A stretch of 39,006 nt of DNA from Alphaproteobacteria bacterium (GTDB lineage Bacteria > Pseudomonadota > Alphaproteobacteria > Sphingomonadales > Emcibacteraceae), in the NCBI GenBank assembly GCA_024280095.1, contig JAJRQU010000057.1, forward strand, positions 1 to 39,006, read 5' to 3'. The notes under the pieces were generated by a model. That model was not told the DNA's origin and made no database searches. It was given only the letters and a program-made list of their open reading frames with translations. Positions 1-7,857 of this stretch are shown here, piece after piece (the stretch's first letter is position 1; every line of letters begins with the position of its first letter). A program made the position numbers and the translations under genes.

Positions 1-38
1 ACATACGGATAAAAAGCAGTAAAACAAGCTTAGAGTAT

Positions 39-358
39 GCGTCTGTGGTGAAATTGGTAAACACAGCAGACTTAGATTTTTTTGAGCGTATGGGCAGAAA
101 TGTTCATATTGTATTGGGTGAATTCAGTGAAACCTTAACACATAATGGTGATGGCAATACTGAGCCAAGCCTCGAAAGAGGAAGGTGCAGAGACTAGGTG
201 GTTACACCCTAGAGCGCCCGACATCTAAACATGTCATGATGTAGATGATGATATAGTCCAGACCACAAACTACGTGAGGTAGGCTATGAAAATAGTAGAT
301 GGTAAGAAAATCTGCCGACCGCAAGGTCTTGCCGGTTCAAGTCCGGCCAGACGCACCA
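39..358 (+). tRNA. tRNA-Leu(UAA), split by a group I intron
   Basis: The 5' exon is 39-73 and the 3' exon 307-358. The joined exons fold into a complete class II tRNA. The acceptor arms GCGTCTG (39-45) and CAGACGC (348-354) pair perfectly. The D arm is GTG/CAC, and the anticodon stem GCAGA pairs with TCTGC around the loop CTTAAAA, giving anticodon TAA. There is a long variable arm (GACC-GCAA-GGTC), a T arm GCCGG-TTCAAGT-CCGGC, and an encoded CCA at 356-358. The break lies between the first and second anticodon bases, the canonical site for tRNA-Leu(UAA) introns. The 3' end is overlapped on the other strand by the tail of the neighbouring membrane-protein gene. Confidence 0.95.
74..306 (+). 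ncRNA. Group I self-splicing intron in tRNA-Leu
   Basis: This 233-nt intron follows a U at the end of the 5' exon and ends in G, as group I introns do. It carries the core segments of the tRNA-Leu (IC3-type) family: GGCAATACTGAGCCAAGCC at 153-171 (P4-P6 region), GGTGCAGAGACTA near 184-196 (5' side of P7) and GATGATATAGTCCAGA near 246-261 (3' side of P7). There is no room for a homing endonuclease gene and no ORF. Such introns are best known from cyanobacteria and plastids, with sporadic proteobacterial cases. The subclass is my assignment from the insertion site and core similarity; splicing is inferred. Confidence 0.92.
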
Positions 359-2124
359 CTCTGGCTTTTGCGGTTTCCTATTAATTTCATAATACGATCA
401 ACTGCTGATTGTCCGTGAAGTTTGGTCAATCCTGCCCGACATTGCGCGCTATTAAAGGGGATTTTGGTGCTGTTAGTGCCTTGATTTAAACGGCCATATA
501 TTCTGGGTGTTCCCTGATCGGATAATATCTTGTCGACCCGCTCCCAATTATCCAAATTTTTGGTGAGGCTTCCGTCTGTTTCAGTTACGCTTACGTTACG
601 GACATTATTGAGGAGAACTCTATATGCTCTATCCAGTTTGCCTTTTTTGTCTTGTTTGCATCTTAGTTCAATTGCAACCACGTCACTATATTTGGCCTGG
701 TGGACTTTCCCTGTCCAATAGTCAGTATATTCAATAAAGTTCGGCGCAAACAGATCATAGTCCCTGCGATCCAGAATCCAGAAATAAAGCGTGATGCAGA
801 AGAGAATTAACGTGGATATATTCATCCATTTCCCATAGCTCTTGCTGCGAAATTTCATATAGGATGCCGGATCAAAATTGTGTTTGTTGGTAATGATATA
901 TTTCCGGACGTCCAGAGCAATATCTTCTCCAAGTGTGCCCAATATGTCATCAGGGCCGGAATGTTCGAGCCTAGACCTGAGTAAGTTATGTTCAGATAAA
1001 TCTCGCCAATTGCGAAATAAATGAGTGAATAAAGCAAAGTAGCCAATTATAATGACAAAAAGACCAAGAATTTCTGCGGGACCAATCGAGTCCAGATATA
1101 TATACCATTCCAAGCCAGCAACTCTATCTGCCTTAAACCAACTGGACCCAACACCATCGCCGACAACGGCGACAAAAATATACCCCACCATAACGCCAAC
1201 GAAACCAATGATAACCAACCAATAGACCGACTTTACGAGGACGGAATATTTCTTTTCCTCAAGATATTTTTTTAGGCGCGATGTACAATGGTCGATGAGG
1301 GCGATCTCGTTATCACGCAAGTCTCTGTCAATATCATTCTGATCCTTTTTAAGCCGCCAGCGAATGATTGCCTTCCAAAGGCTGATAGAGCCAAATACAA
1401 GAGGGATAACTGTGATGATGGCAATGACAACAGGTATCAGTCCCTTGCCGGATTCACGGATAATCCGGAGTGTGATTTCAAATGACCAGATGTTATCATC
1501 AAAAAAAGCGGTTGATAAAAAATAATAATACAATAGGCCGATAATGAGAAAGAGAATGGTTAAGAAGCTGATTAAAATCTGATGTTTGATATTTACAAAA
1601 TCAGACCATAATATTTGAAGGGGATTGGCTTTGGTGACTTCGGAGGCAATCTCAGCATCAGAATATTTATCTTCGCCCATTCCCTCAAGATCAGCTTCTT
1701 TTTTTAAATTATCGTGCATTTCGTTTTGGCTATAATTCAGCCAGCTGAAATAGACAGGTAATGCCAGAAAGATGACCCATAGATCATCAGCTTTCATCTG
1801 AAATAAAGCGACACCAGAAAGAATAATATTTATGGTGGAAATGGCCAAAAGTCCCAAACTCATAAATACATAGAGCCAAATCATCAATGTTGACAATGGT
1901 CGATATGGATTTTGCAACTTGCGCTTTGATGCTGTGAAAAGGCCTGCCATCAAAAACAGATGAAATGCCAATGGGCCGGAAGCTTGGAAATCGATATTTA
2001 CGAAGGCTATATTCGCGGTATGCAATGATATTAAAGTCCCAAGGCTGAAAAGTACCAAGGATAAGATAGTATTAGCACGGATCAGCCCGTGATTAATTTC
2101 CCCGTATTCTTTAACAATTTTCAT
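337..2124 (-). CDS. Large multi-pass membrane protein of unknown function
   Basis: A 595-residue protein that I do not recognise. About nine to ten hydrophobic segments are visible: roughly residues 15-37, 45-65, 80-105, 115-132, 180-205, 235-260, 298-325, 345-370 and 430-450. A long acidic/basic linker lies around 135-175, and a soluble tail of about 140 residues follows the last membrane segment. The ATG start is supported by a strong GGGGGAG ribosome site about 4 nt upstream. The stop codon (337-339) lies inside the T loop of tRNA-Leu, so the last seven codons are antisense to the tRNA 3' end. No catalytic motif stands out and no neighbour suggests a role. Confidence 0.75.
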   Translation of the reverse strand: MKIVKEYGEINHGLIRANTILSLVLFSLGTLISLHTANIAFVNIDFQASGPLAFHLFLMAGLFTASKRKLQNPYRPLSTLMIWLYVFMSLGLLAISTINIILSGVALFQMKADDLWVIFLALPVYFSWLNYSQNEMHDNLKKEADLEGMGEDKYSDAEIASEVTKANPLQILWSDFVNIKHQILISFLTILFLIIGLLYYYFLSTAFFDDNIWSFEITLRIIRESGKGLIPVVIAIITVIPLVFGSISLWKAIIRWRLKKDQNDIDRDLRDNEIALIDHCTSRLKKYLEEKKYSVLVKSVYWLVIIGFVGVMVGYIFVAVVGDGVGSSWFKADRVAGLEWYIYLDSIGPAEILGLFVIIIGYFALFTHLFRNWRDLSEHNLLRSRLEHSGPDDILGTLGEDIALDVRKYIITNKHNFDPASYMKFRSKSYGKWMNISTLILFCITLYFWILDRRDYDLFAPNFIEYTDYWTGKVHQAKYSDVVAIELRCKQDKKGKLDRAYRVLLNNVRNVSVTETDGSLTKNLDNWERVDKILSDQGTPRIYGRLNQGTNSTKIPFNSAQCRAGLTKLHGQSAVDRIMKLIGNRKSQSGASGRT

Positions 2125-2410
2125 AAACTCCCCCGCATCAATTACTCATTTGACGGCAATATTATGAAATAATATATTACAGAGAATTTTTTACAACTCA
2201 TACTTAGGGGGGTATCAATATAATAGTAATGGATTTTTTAATAGGATAGTTTGAGGTTTCTCAAATACTCCTTGTTGAATACTGCATGCATCCCCGTCGG
2301 CTTAAAATGCGTGAGGTTTTGGGGGTGGATGAGAATCACTATAGTCCAGTTGTGCGTAAAATATAAAAAGGCAATAATACAGGACAGAGGTTGGCCAAAT
2401 GGAGAAATGA

Positions 2411-2632
2411 GTGATGCGTAGTAAATTTTGGATTAGAGCCGGATATATCATTGGGGCATTGTTCTTAATTCAATATTGGATTATTGTCTGTATGGCATTC
2501 GCAGATGGCAAGCTATTTGCCTACAAAAATTATTGGAATGCGGATATTAGCACAATGGGTATGTTTATAATGCTCATATTCCTCACCTTCGCGTGGCTAT
2601 GGACAGTACCAAAATACTGGAATGGACAATAA
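2411..2632 (+). CDS. Small two-helix membrane protein, hypothetical
   Basis: This 73-residue protein has two clear hydrophobic helices (about residues 9-30 and 48-67) separated by a short polar loop (FADGKLFAYKNYWNAD), and ends in a tryptophan-rich tail. It starts GTG-ATG, so initiation may be at 2411 or at the ATG at 2414. Its 3' end overlaps the metalloprotease gene by 11 bp in another frame, which indicates one transcriptional unit and probable translational coupling. I recognise no family. A membrane partner or anchor for the protease is a plausible but unproven role. Confidence 0.6.
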   Translation: MMRSKFWIRAGYIIGALFLIQYWIIVCMAFADGKLFAYKNYWNADISTMGMFIMLIFLTFAWLWTVPKYWNGQ

Positions 2633-3434
2633 TGATAAGCAGGGTAACATCATGTCACCAGATATTCAGAAACACCTGAAGTCATTGTCCTTTGGCATCA
2701 TGCAGGGCTCTTACGAACAGGTCTATAAAGCTCATCATGCGCTATATAATATCGGTGCCGAGGCTTTGTCGCTTATCGAAGAAACAATTCTCAAACAGTC
2801 TTGGAAAGACGTGAAGCATGGTGCGCAAATGGGGCAATTGATCGGGAAGCTCAACCTCATTCATGATATAGATGAAGCCCGGGCTAAAGTCGTGGGTGAG
2901 CAGATCAGGAAGGCTGGTTGCAGCGTAAAAGTTAATCGCAGAATAGCCGCTATAACCAATTTCACGGTGGATAATTTCAATTGCTTTGAGGTCGCGGGCG
3001 TGAAGATATTCCAGTCAAAGCAGCTCGGCAAACAAGCGCCCTTTGAAAGAAGAATGAAAAAGTGGCTGGCGGTGGTACCACGGGAGGATCTGGCTCAGAT
3101 CGAAAGGTTCTATCTCGTGCCGGAAAGCGACAGTGATTATCTCGGCTATTATATGCCTATCCTTTGCAAGATTGTGGTTGAATGGGATGTGCCTGTGTCA
3201 CGTATAAATCCGGCGTCATGGCTTTTTCTTTTTCTTATAAAGAAGACTTTTTACCATGAGATAGGGCATCATGCCCACCGGCACACCTTTGGACAGGATC
3301 CGGATCAGGAAAGGGAAGCGGATCGTTATGCCGTGAAATTACTCTTCAAAAGCCATCCCCTGCTGATGGGAGCACTCAAGTTAATTGTCGGTATTTTCGT
3401 AAAACGCAAGAAAGCAGAAAAATCCAAGCCATAG
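2622..3434 (+). CDS. Putative zinc metalloprotease (HExxH family)
   Basis: A 270-residue protein with a gluzincin-type zinc site: HEIGHH at 212-217 (ligands H212 and H216, catalytic E213), followed by EREADRYA at about 230-237, where E232 would be the third ligand. A hydrophobic stretch (WLFLFLIKKTF, about 200-210) lies just before the active site and another (LMGALKLIVGIFV) near the C-terminus, suggesting membrane association. The N-terminal 100 residues look helical and unrelated to proteases I know. It overlaps the preceding small membrane protein by 11 bp. An alternative start is the ATG at 2652 (MSPDIQK). The substrate is unknown. Confidence 0.72.
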   Translation: MDNNDKQGNIMSPDIQKHLKSLSFGIMQGSYEQVYKAHHALYNIGAEALSLIEETILKQSWKDVKHGAQMGQLIGKLNLIHDIDEARAKVVGEQIRKAGCSVKVNRRIAAITNFTVDNFNCFEVAGVKIFQSKQLGKQAPFERRMKKWLAVVPREDLAQIERFYLVPESDSDYLGYYMPILCKIVVEWDVPVSRINPASWLFLFLIKKTFYHEIGHHAHRHTFGQDPDQEREADRYAVKLLFKSHPLLMGALKLIVGIFVKRKKAEKSKP

Positions 3435-3541
3435 GCGTATAAATATTTTTTCCAGATACAGGGCTTGACCTCTAGGAAATCTGGGGACAAGTATAAACTT
3501 GGCAGATAAACCTGAGTAAACCTGGGGACATAGCGTAATCC
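3435..3541. other. Intergenic junction with CTGGGGACA repeats, possible mobile-element remnant
   Basis: This short AT-rich stretch lies between the metalloprotease stop and the truncated E1-like fragment. It contains CTGGGGACA twice (near 3481 and 3521), with AAGTATAAACTT between them, followed by AGCGTAATCCCTACTCTGACC running into the fragment. Similar CTGTCCCC-type motifs often flank Y1/REP-type transposase remnants, but no transposase is present. It marks the breakpoint of the degraded gene. Confidence 0.35.
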
Positions 3542-3715
3542 CTACTCTGACCCTGAGGGATTCACCTTCAGCCCATCCCGGGACGGCCTGATATGGTTCG
3601 CATGATGGATCATATAGTTCGCAAGCCACAACAGCTTCTTCTCAAGAGGAGACAATATGGGCATGTCGGATTCTGTCACAATATATGAGGGGTCAGAAAT
3701 AATCTTCTGGGTCAT
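3542..3715 (-). pseudogene. Truncated 5' fragment of a transketolase/pyruvate dehydrogenase E1-like gene
   Basis: Reading down from the ATG at 3715 gives 57 codons. Residues 19-51 (LSPLEKKLLWLANYMIHHAN, then HIRPSRDGLKV) match the N-terminal thiamine-diphosphate domain of the alphaproteobacterial AceE-like transketolase family, which normally continues ...GGHQAS and runs to several hundred residues or more. Here homology stops after LKV, and six unrelated codons lead to a stop. The ATG overlaps the racemase stop as ATGA, so the intact gene was once translationally coupled in this operon. The DNA beyond the break holds repeated CTGGGGACA motifs typical of mobile-element edges. The family assignment is from memory of the motif, without a search. 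Confidence 0.65.
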
Positions 3716-4893
3716 ATGATTTCCCTAAAACGCCCAAAGACCCCGGCCTCTTTAAATTTCTGCATTTCGTCTTCTGTATAGCCAAATTCCGTCATCAGAA
3801 GACCGTTATGTTCGCCCAAAGCACAGCCCTTGGATTTGAGTTCCTGGGGACTTTCTGACATCTTAATCGCGCATCCAACCTGTTTGATGCCGTCCACCTC
3901 AACCACCATATTACGGCTGAGAAACTGTTCATGCTGGCAGGCCTCTGCCAAGGTGAGGACCGGTTCGACACAGGCATCCGCAGCCTTGAATAACGCCAGA
4001 CATTCTGCGTAGCTCATGCTTTTGAAACTTACCGCTATCGCGCTTTTAAACGCCTGTTGTTGCTCACGGTCGGGTGAAAAGGCCATATCCACAAGGTCCG
4101 GTCTTTCCAGTGCCGCGCATAACGCCCGCTTGAATTTAGGCTCAAGTCCGCCAACGGAAAAATAACGCCCGTCACTTGTCTCATAATAATCATAGAACTG
4201 CCCACCATTTAACAATTCCTGCTCCGGGCCGGTTTCAACACCAGCCCCCAGATAGCTGGATACCGGAATGGCATTCAGGGTAAAGGCGGCATCGGTCATG
4301 CTGATGTCAATATATTGTCCTTGCCCCGTATCCGTACGCTGGATTACCGCCGCCAGAAGCCCCGCCACCAGATGCAGGGAACCGCCCGCAAGGTCGGCAA
4401 TCTGAATACCGGCCGGAACCGGGGCCTGCCCCCGCCTGCGGCTATGGTCCTGAACACCGGCAAGGGCCAGATAATTATTGTCATGCCCGGCCCGGTCGCG
4501 GTAAGGGCCGGTTTGGCCATAGCCGGTTAGGGAACAATATATTAACCGGGGATTGACGGCTTTAAGGTCATCATACCCCAGCCCGAGTTTATCCATGACA
4601 TCGGGGCGAAATTGCTCAACCACAATGTCATAATCCATCACCAGCCGTTTTATGATCCGGGCGGCCTCCGGTTTTTTCAAATCCAGACCCAGTGATTTTT
4701 TCGATCGGTTAAGATAACGGTGAAGATAGGCACTATCGCCGTCTTTCGCCCCCGTTTCCCGGGTAAGTTCCAAGCGGTCCGGGGCCTCCACCCTCAACAC
4801 CTGCGCCCCCAGATCCGCCAGCATCAGGGTGCCAAACGGTCCCGGCAACAGAGTGGAAAAATCCAGTATTTTCAGGGAAGACAGTGCGGCCAT
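3712..4893 (-). CDS. Alpha-methylacyl-CoA racemase-like protein (CaiB/BaiF family)
   Basis: This is a CaiB/BaiF superfamily member of about 393 residues. The residues that define the racemase branch are all visible: His in RAGHDNNYLALAG (about 137), Asp in IADLAGGS (about 167) and Glu in GGLEPKF (about 251). They match the H126/D156/E241 set of mycobacterial MCR and human AMACR. It would interconvert (2R)- and (2S)-methylacyl-CoA so that branched chains can enter beta-oxidation. I start it at the ATG at 4893, which has AGAGG 8 nt upstream; a TTG two codons earlier (4899) is also open. It lies 20 nt after the acyl-CoA dehydrogenase and its TGA overlaps the next ATG. Confidence 0.85.
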   Translation of the reverse strand: MAALSSLKILDFSTLLPGPFGTLMLADLGAQVLRVEAPDRLELTRETGAKDGDSAYLHRYLNRSKKSLGLDLKKPEAARIIKRLVMDYDIVVEQFRPDVMDKLGLGYDDLKAVNPRLIYCSLTGYGQTGPYRDRAGHDNNYLALAGVQDHSRRRGQAPVPAGIQIADLAGGSLHLVAGLLAAVIQRTDTGQGQYIDISMTDAAFTLNAIPVSSYLGAGVETGPEQELLNGGQFYDYYETSDGRYFSVGGLEPKFKRALCAALERPDLVDMAFSPDREQQQAFKSAIAVSFKSMSYAECLALFKAADACVEPVLTLAEACQHEQFLSRNMVVEVDGIKQVGCAIKMSESPQELKSKGCALGEHNGLLMTEFGYTEDEMQKFKEAGVFGRFREII

Positions 4894-4913
4894 AACCAAA
4901 CCTCTTAAACGGA

Positions 4914-6071
4914 TTATTTAATCAGCTCACGGCTGATAATTTCCTTCATGATCTCCGAGGTGCCGCCATAAATGCGCTGGGCACGGGCATCAGCATATTC
5001 ACGGGCAATTCGATATTCAGTCATATAGCCATAGCCGCCAAATAATTGCAAACATTCATCGGCCACAACGCCCTGTAACTCCGTTGTATGGAGCTTGGCC
5101 ATTGAGGCCGTTGCCGCATCCAATTTGCCCTCTGCCAACAGGAGGATACCCTGATCAACAAAGGCCTTCTGCACCCGGACTTTTGTCGCCAGTTCGGCCA
5201 GCTTGAAGCGGGTATTCTGAAAATCCGCGATGCGTTTGCCAAAAGCGTTGCGTTCCTTGACATACTCAAGCGTTATATCCAGCATCCCCTCACAGGCCGC
5301 TTGCGCGCCAACGGCCAGAAACATTCTCTCCCGGGGGAGTTCCTGCATCATGGCGATGAAACCACCGTTCAGCGGCCCCAGCAAAGTGCCATCAGGCACG
5401 AACATATCCTCAAAAAACAATTCTGACGTATCCTGACAATGCATGCCGAGTTTTTCCAGCTTGCTTCCGCGAACGAACCCTTTTGTATCTGTCTCGACAA
5501 GGAATAATGACACTCCCCGCGCCCCTGCCGCCGGGTCTGTTTTGCAGGCCAGAATGATAATATCGCAATGTTGGCCGTTGGAGATGAAAATCTTGCTGCC
5601 ATTAATCAGATAACCGCCATCGGTTTTTTTAGCCGACGTCTTGATGTTTTTCAGGTCACTGCCCGCGCCGGGTTCGGTCATGCCGATGGCCCCCACATAT
5701 TCCCCGGTGGCCATTTTGGGCAGGTAAGACATCTTTTGAGCCTTACTGCCCATATTAGAAATATAATGAGCCACAATGCCCGAATGAACCCCCATACCGC
5801 CGCCCGCAACCGTGCCAACGCCCCGGCGGTAAAAAATATCCGCAATCAGGGCCGAAAATTCAAAACCAACACCGCAACCGCCATATTCCTCTGAAATATC
5901 CACGCAGAGCAGGCCCGCCGAGCCGAGCTTGTTCCAAACCTCACGCGGCATCCATTTATTGCGCTCCCATTCGACGTAATGGGGTTCGATTTCCTGATCA
6001 ATAAATTTATGGACTGAATCCGCGAAAATGCGCAGGTCCTCGGTCATCCAACTACAATAAAAGGGCAACAT
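4914..6071 (-). CDS. Acyl-CoA dehydrogenase
   Basis: This is a 385-residue FAD-dependent acyl-CoA dehydrogenase of normal length, catalysing alpha,beta-desaturation of acyl-CoA. The FAD-binding signature MTEPGAGSDL is at 131-140 and the C-terminal signature YGGTSEIMKE at 367-376. The usual catalytic glutamate of the medium-chain type is replaced by Gly in YGGT. Glu261 (ACEGM) in helix G instead matches the catalytic residue of the long-chain and isovaleryl-CoA types, so branched or long substrates are likely. The start is supported by an AGGA 8 nt upstream. It is first gene of the unit with the racemase and the broken E1-like gene. Confidence 0.93.
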   Translation of the reverse strand: MLPFYCSWMTEDLRIFADSVHKFIDQEIEPHYVEWERNKWMPREVWNKLGSAGLLCVDISEEYGGCGVGFEFSALIADIFYRRGVGTVAGGGMGVHSGIVAHYISNMGSKAQKMSYLPKMATGEYVGAIGMTEPGAGSDLKNIKTSAKKTDGGYLINGSKIFISNGQHCDIIILACKTDPAAGARGVSLFLVETDTKGFVRGSKLEKLGMHCQDTSELFFEDMFVPDGTLLGPLNGGFIAMMQELPRERMFLAVGAQAACEGMLDITLEYVKERNAFGKRIADFQNTRFKLAELATKVRVQKAFVDQGILLLAEGKLDAATASMAKLHTTELQGVVADECLQLFGGYGYMTEYRIAREYADARAQRIYGGTSEIMKEIISRELIK

Positions 6072-6148
6072 ATGTTTTTTCCTAAACGGGTGGCTTGGCC
6101 AGGCTTCCTAATTTTATATATCTCACTTCAAGTCTCAATCTCAATATC

Positions 6149-6419
6149 ACTAGTGCCCTGTGTCACCTTATTTGCATGGTTTGGACGGTTTTACAAGTCT
6201 GCCGAGCAGGCGCGCGGCGTGCCGTCATGCCCCGCATAACAAGCGTCGGGCAACGCACACGGCAGGCTTGTAAAGCTGCCCGAAGAGTCACCTGTCCCGT
6301 TCCCTGGAGGGCGTCACCGCTGCTTGCCGATGCTAAAGCATCGCCCGCGCAACGCTTCCTACCCAGAAAATGGGATAGGTGATCCAAACCATGCAAATAA
6401 GGTGACACAGGGCACTAGT
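6149..6419. mobile_element. MITE-like element with 37-bp perfect terminal inverted repeats
   Basis: The 271-bp element is bounded by 37-bp inverted repeats with no mismatch, at 6149-6185 and 6383-6419. Each outer end reads ACTAGTGCCCTGTGTCACC. Inside lie a second, imperfect inverted repeat (6190-6204 with 6260-6274) and a small hairpin CGATGC-TAAA-GCATCG (6328-6343). The interior is GC-rich, unlike its flanks. No transposase is encoded; the short ORFs crossing it simply read the repeat arms. Either CTAG or TA could be the duplicated target, because the arms themselves end in these bases. It would have to be mobilised in trans by an autonomous element elsewhere. Confidence 0.75.
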
Positions 6420-6456
6420 AGCATAAGTACTATTCGCCGCCGTGATCCACGACTGC

Positions 6457-6486
6457 TTTCCTTCTTCAATATATTGAAGAAGGAAA
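6457..6486. repeat. 30-nt perfect palindrome
   Basis: TTTCCTTCTTCAATA is followed immediately by its exact reverse complement, centred between 6471 and 6472. It lies 38 bp outside the right end of the MITE-like element. It could form a cruciform or hairpin. With no clear T-run after it on either strand it is a weak terminator candidate, and an operator or element remnant is equally possible. Confidence 0.6.
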
Positions 6487-6571
6487 TAAACCCATATGGT
6501 CACTTACACAGAATATAGGATACTACCCATATTTTCAATAGAGTTTCTGGTGGTTCGAAATAAATAAACAT

Positions 6572-6592
6572 CCCCGCTGCCAAGCTGCGGGG
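6572..6592. terminator. GC-rich hairpin, possible terminator
   Basis: CCCCGC (6572-6577) pairs with GCGGGG (6587-6592). The inner GC/GC pair extends the stem across one T-T mismatch and leaves a CAA loop. It is followed by GTATTTATCCTCTTT, only loosely a T-rich tract. No gene ends directly upstream, so its client is unclear. Confidence 0.35.
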
Positions 6593-7012
6593 TATTTATC
6601 CTCTTTGAATTCCGCCGGGGCGCCGCCAGAGTCTGCGCTCCCGGCGGTCACCGGTCGCCGCGCCACTCCTTCAATTTCGCACCCCCCCAATCTTGCGCCA
6701 AGGGGCGGGGAATAAATCCCCTGCGAGATTTAAAGATGTAAAATGTGATTTTATATTTTTAATTGGAAAGGGGGCTTGCGTTAAAGAATAGAATCTTTAT
6801 ATAATGGCTTGTTCAAGCTTGCTTGAATGGATGAAGGGATGTTTTACTTAATCTGACCCCCAACAGATTTGTGTGAAACATCCCTTTACTTTAATGTCCC
6901 CATTTCCCCCAAAGTTGCCCAGCTTGCTTTATAGGTTTCTGGAGCAGGGGCAACTGCCTAAGCACACGCATTATATGGCGTTTTTTGTCTGGCGTAAATA
7001 AGACAAATGTAA

Positions 7013-7044
7013 CTATGCTATAGTTCATTTGTACTATAGCATAG
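7013..7044. promoter_or_regulatory. Inverted repeat upstream of the response-regulator gene
   Basis: CTATGCTATAGT (7013-7024) and ACTATAGCATAG (7033-7044) are perfect 12-bp inverted arms separated by TCATTTGT. The spacer also pairs with ACAAATG just upstream, and AAGAC/GTCTT flank the whole. It lies about 130 bp before the LuxR-type regulator and would suit a dimeric DNA-binding protein, possibly that regulator itself. No terminator-like T-run follows. Confidence 0.4.
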
Positions 7045-7169
7045 GTCTTGAATTATATTTCAATGCACTTTTTTATATATTTCATTGTTTATCCATTTCG
7101 ATTATTGTGACCATTCTATTTTGATATCGCCTTATGATTTGGCCACGGCATACGTAAAAATGAAAGATT

Positions 7170-7796
7170 TTGTTGGTGAAAATTTTATTGGTAGATGATC
7201 ATACTTTATTTCGCGACGGGCTGAAACTGGTGTTACAAAAGATTGCGGATGATGTTCTTATTAGTGAATGTGGGACTTGTGCGGATGCTTATGAGATCAT
7301 CAAAAAAAGTGACGGATTTGATCTGATTTTACTGGATGTTGGCCTGCCTGTTATATCGGGCATGGACGGATTACAGGAGTTTCGAAAACTTGACCCGAGC
7401 GCTCCCATCGTTTTCTTATCTGGTTCAGATGACCAGAATTTAATCAGAAAGGCCCTTAATTTAGGGGTTATGGGCTATATACCAAAAACCCTTAACAGTG
7501 AAATTATGCTTCAGGCTATTCATTTAATTCTAAAGGGGGGACGGTATGTTCCGGATAATGTCTTGCAGGATGACGACAGATCAAATCATTCAAAAATCAA
7601 CCTCACATCACGGCAAAGTGAAATTTTGACATTAATTTCTCAGGGTAAATCGAACAAAGAGATCGCAAGAACCCTCGGTATTGCAGATAATACAGTGCGC
7701 GTTCATATCTCAGCCGTTTTCCAGGCTTTAAAGGTTAATAACCGTACAGAGGCGGCTTTTACGGCATTACAGGAAGGGCTGATTTCGCCGTATTAA
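7170..7796 (+). CDS. LuxR/NarL-type response regulator
   Basis: The protein (about 208 residues) has an N-terminal receiver and a C-terminal LuxR helix-turn-helix. The receiver has the acidic pair D9-D10, phospho-acceptor D56 in LILLDVGLP, S84 and K106 in YIPKT. The DNA-binding domain (about 145-200) carries LTSRQSEILTLISQGKSNKE and the recognition helix NTVRVHISAVFQAL. No ATG is available: TTG at 7170 or GTG at 7176 (giving VKILLVDDH) are the options, and GTG fits the usual receiver N-terminus better. The hybrid kinase follows after 61 nt, so the two probably form a cognate pair. Confidence 0.88.
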   Translation: MLVKILLVDDHTLFRDGLKLVLQKIADDVLISECGTCADAYEIIKKSDGFDLILLDVGLPVISGMDGLQEFRKLDPSAPIVFLSGSDDQNLIRKALNLGVMGYIPKTLNSEIMLQAIHLILKGGRYVPDNVLQDDDRSNHSKINLTSRQSEILTLISQGKSNKEIARTLGIADNTVRVHISAVFQALKVNNRTEAAFTALQEGLISPY

Positions 7797-7857
7797 ACTC
7801 TTTCTAATAAAGGGTCGTCATGCGGGGTAATAAACCGACCTATTATACGGAGTTCCT

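Larger units (their letters stand above)
6420..7169. other. Gene-free region with palindromes and hairpins
   Basis: I see no convincing gene here. Besides the palindromes listed separately, it holds a strong GC hairpin (CCCCGC...GCGGGG, 6572-6592), an inverted repeat CCGCCGGG/CCCGGCGG (6612-6619 with 6640-6647), a TTCAAG/CTTGAA hairpin near 6813-6828, and a stretch with TCTGACCCC and TGTCCCC motifs (6850-6905). The latter resembles the edge motifs at the truncated E1-like gene near 3480-3550. Together with the MITE next door, this reads as a landing zone for small mobile DNA. The last 150 bp probably contain the promoter of the response-regulator operon. Confidence 0.5.

Noticed and set aside
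3381-3629. 82-residue minus-strand ORF
   Set aside because: It reads junction DNA and the wrong frame of the truncated E1-like fragment.
3712-4893. Formyl-CoA or carnitine CoA-transferase function for the CaiB-family protein
   Set aside because: The His/Asp/Glu set, including GGLEPKF, is that of alpha-methylacyl-CoA racemases.
6095-6408. ORFs of 81-95 residues on both strands across the MITE
   Set aside because: They read through the terminal inverted repeats, which explains an open frame on each strand; no protein family is visible.
7170-7796. Quorum-sensing LuxR
   Set aside because: The N-terminal domain is a phospho-receiver, not an autoinducer-binding domain, and no luxI is near.
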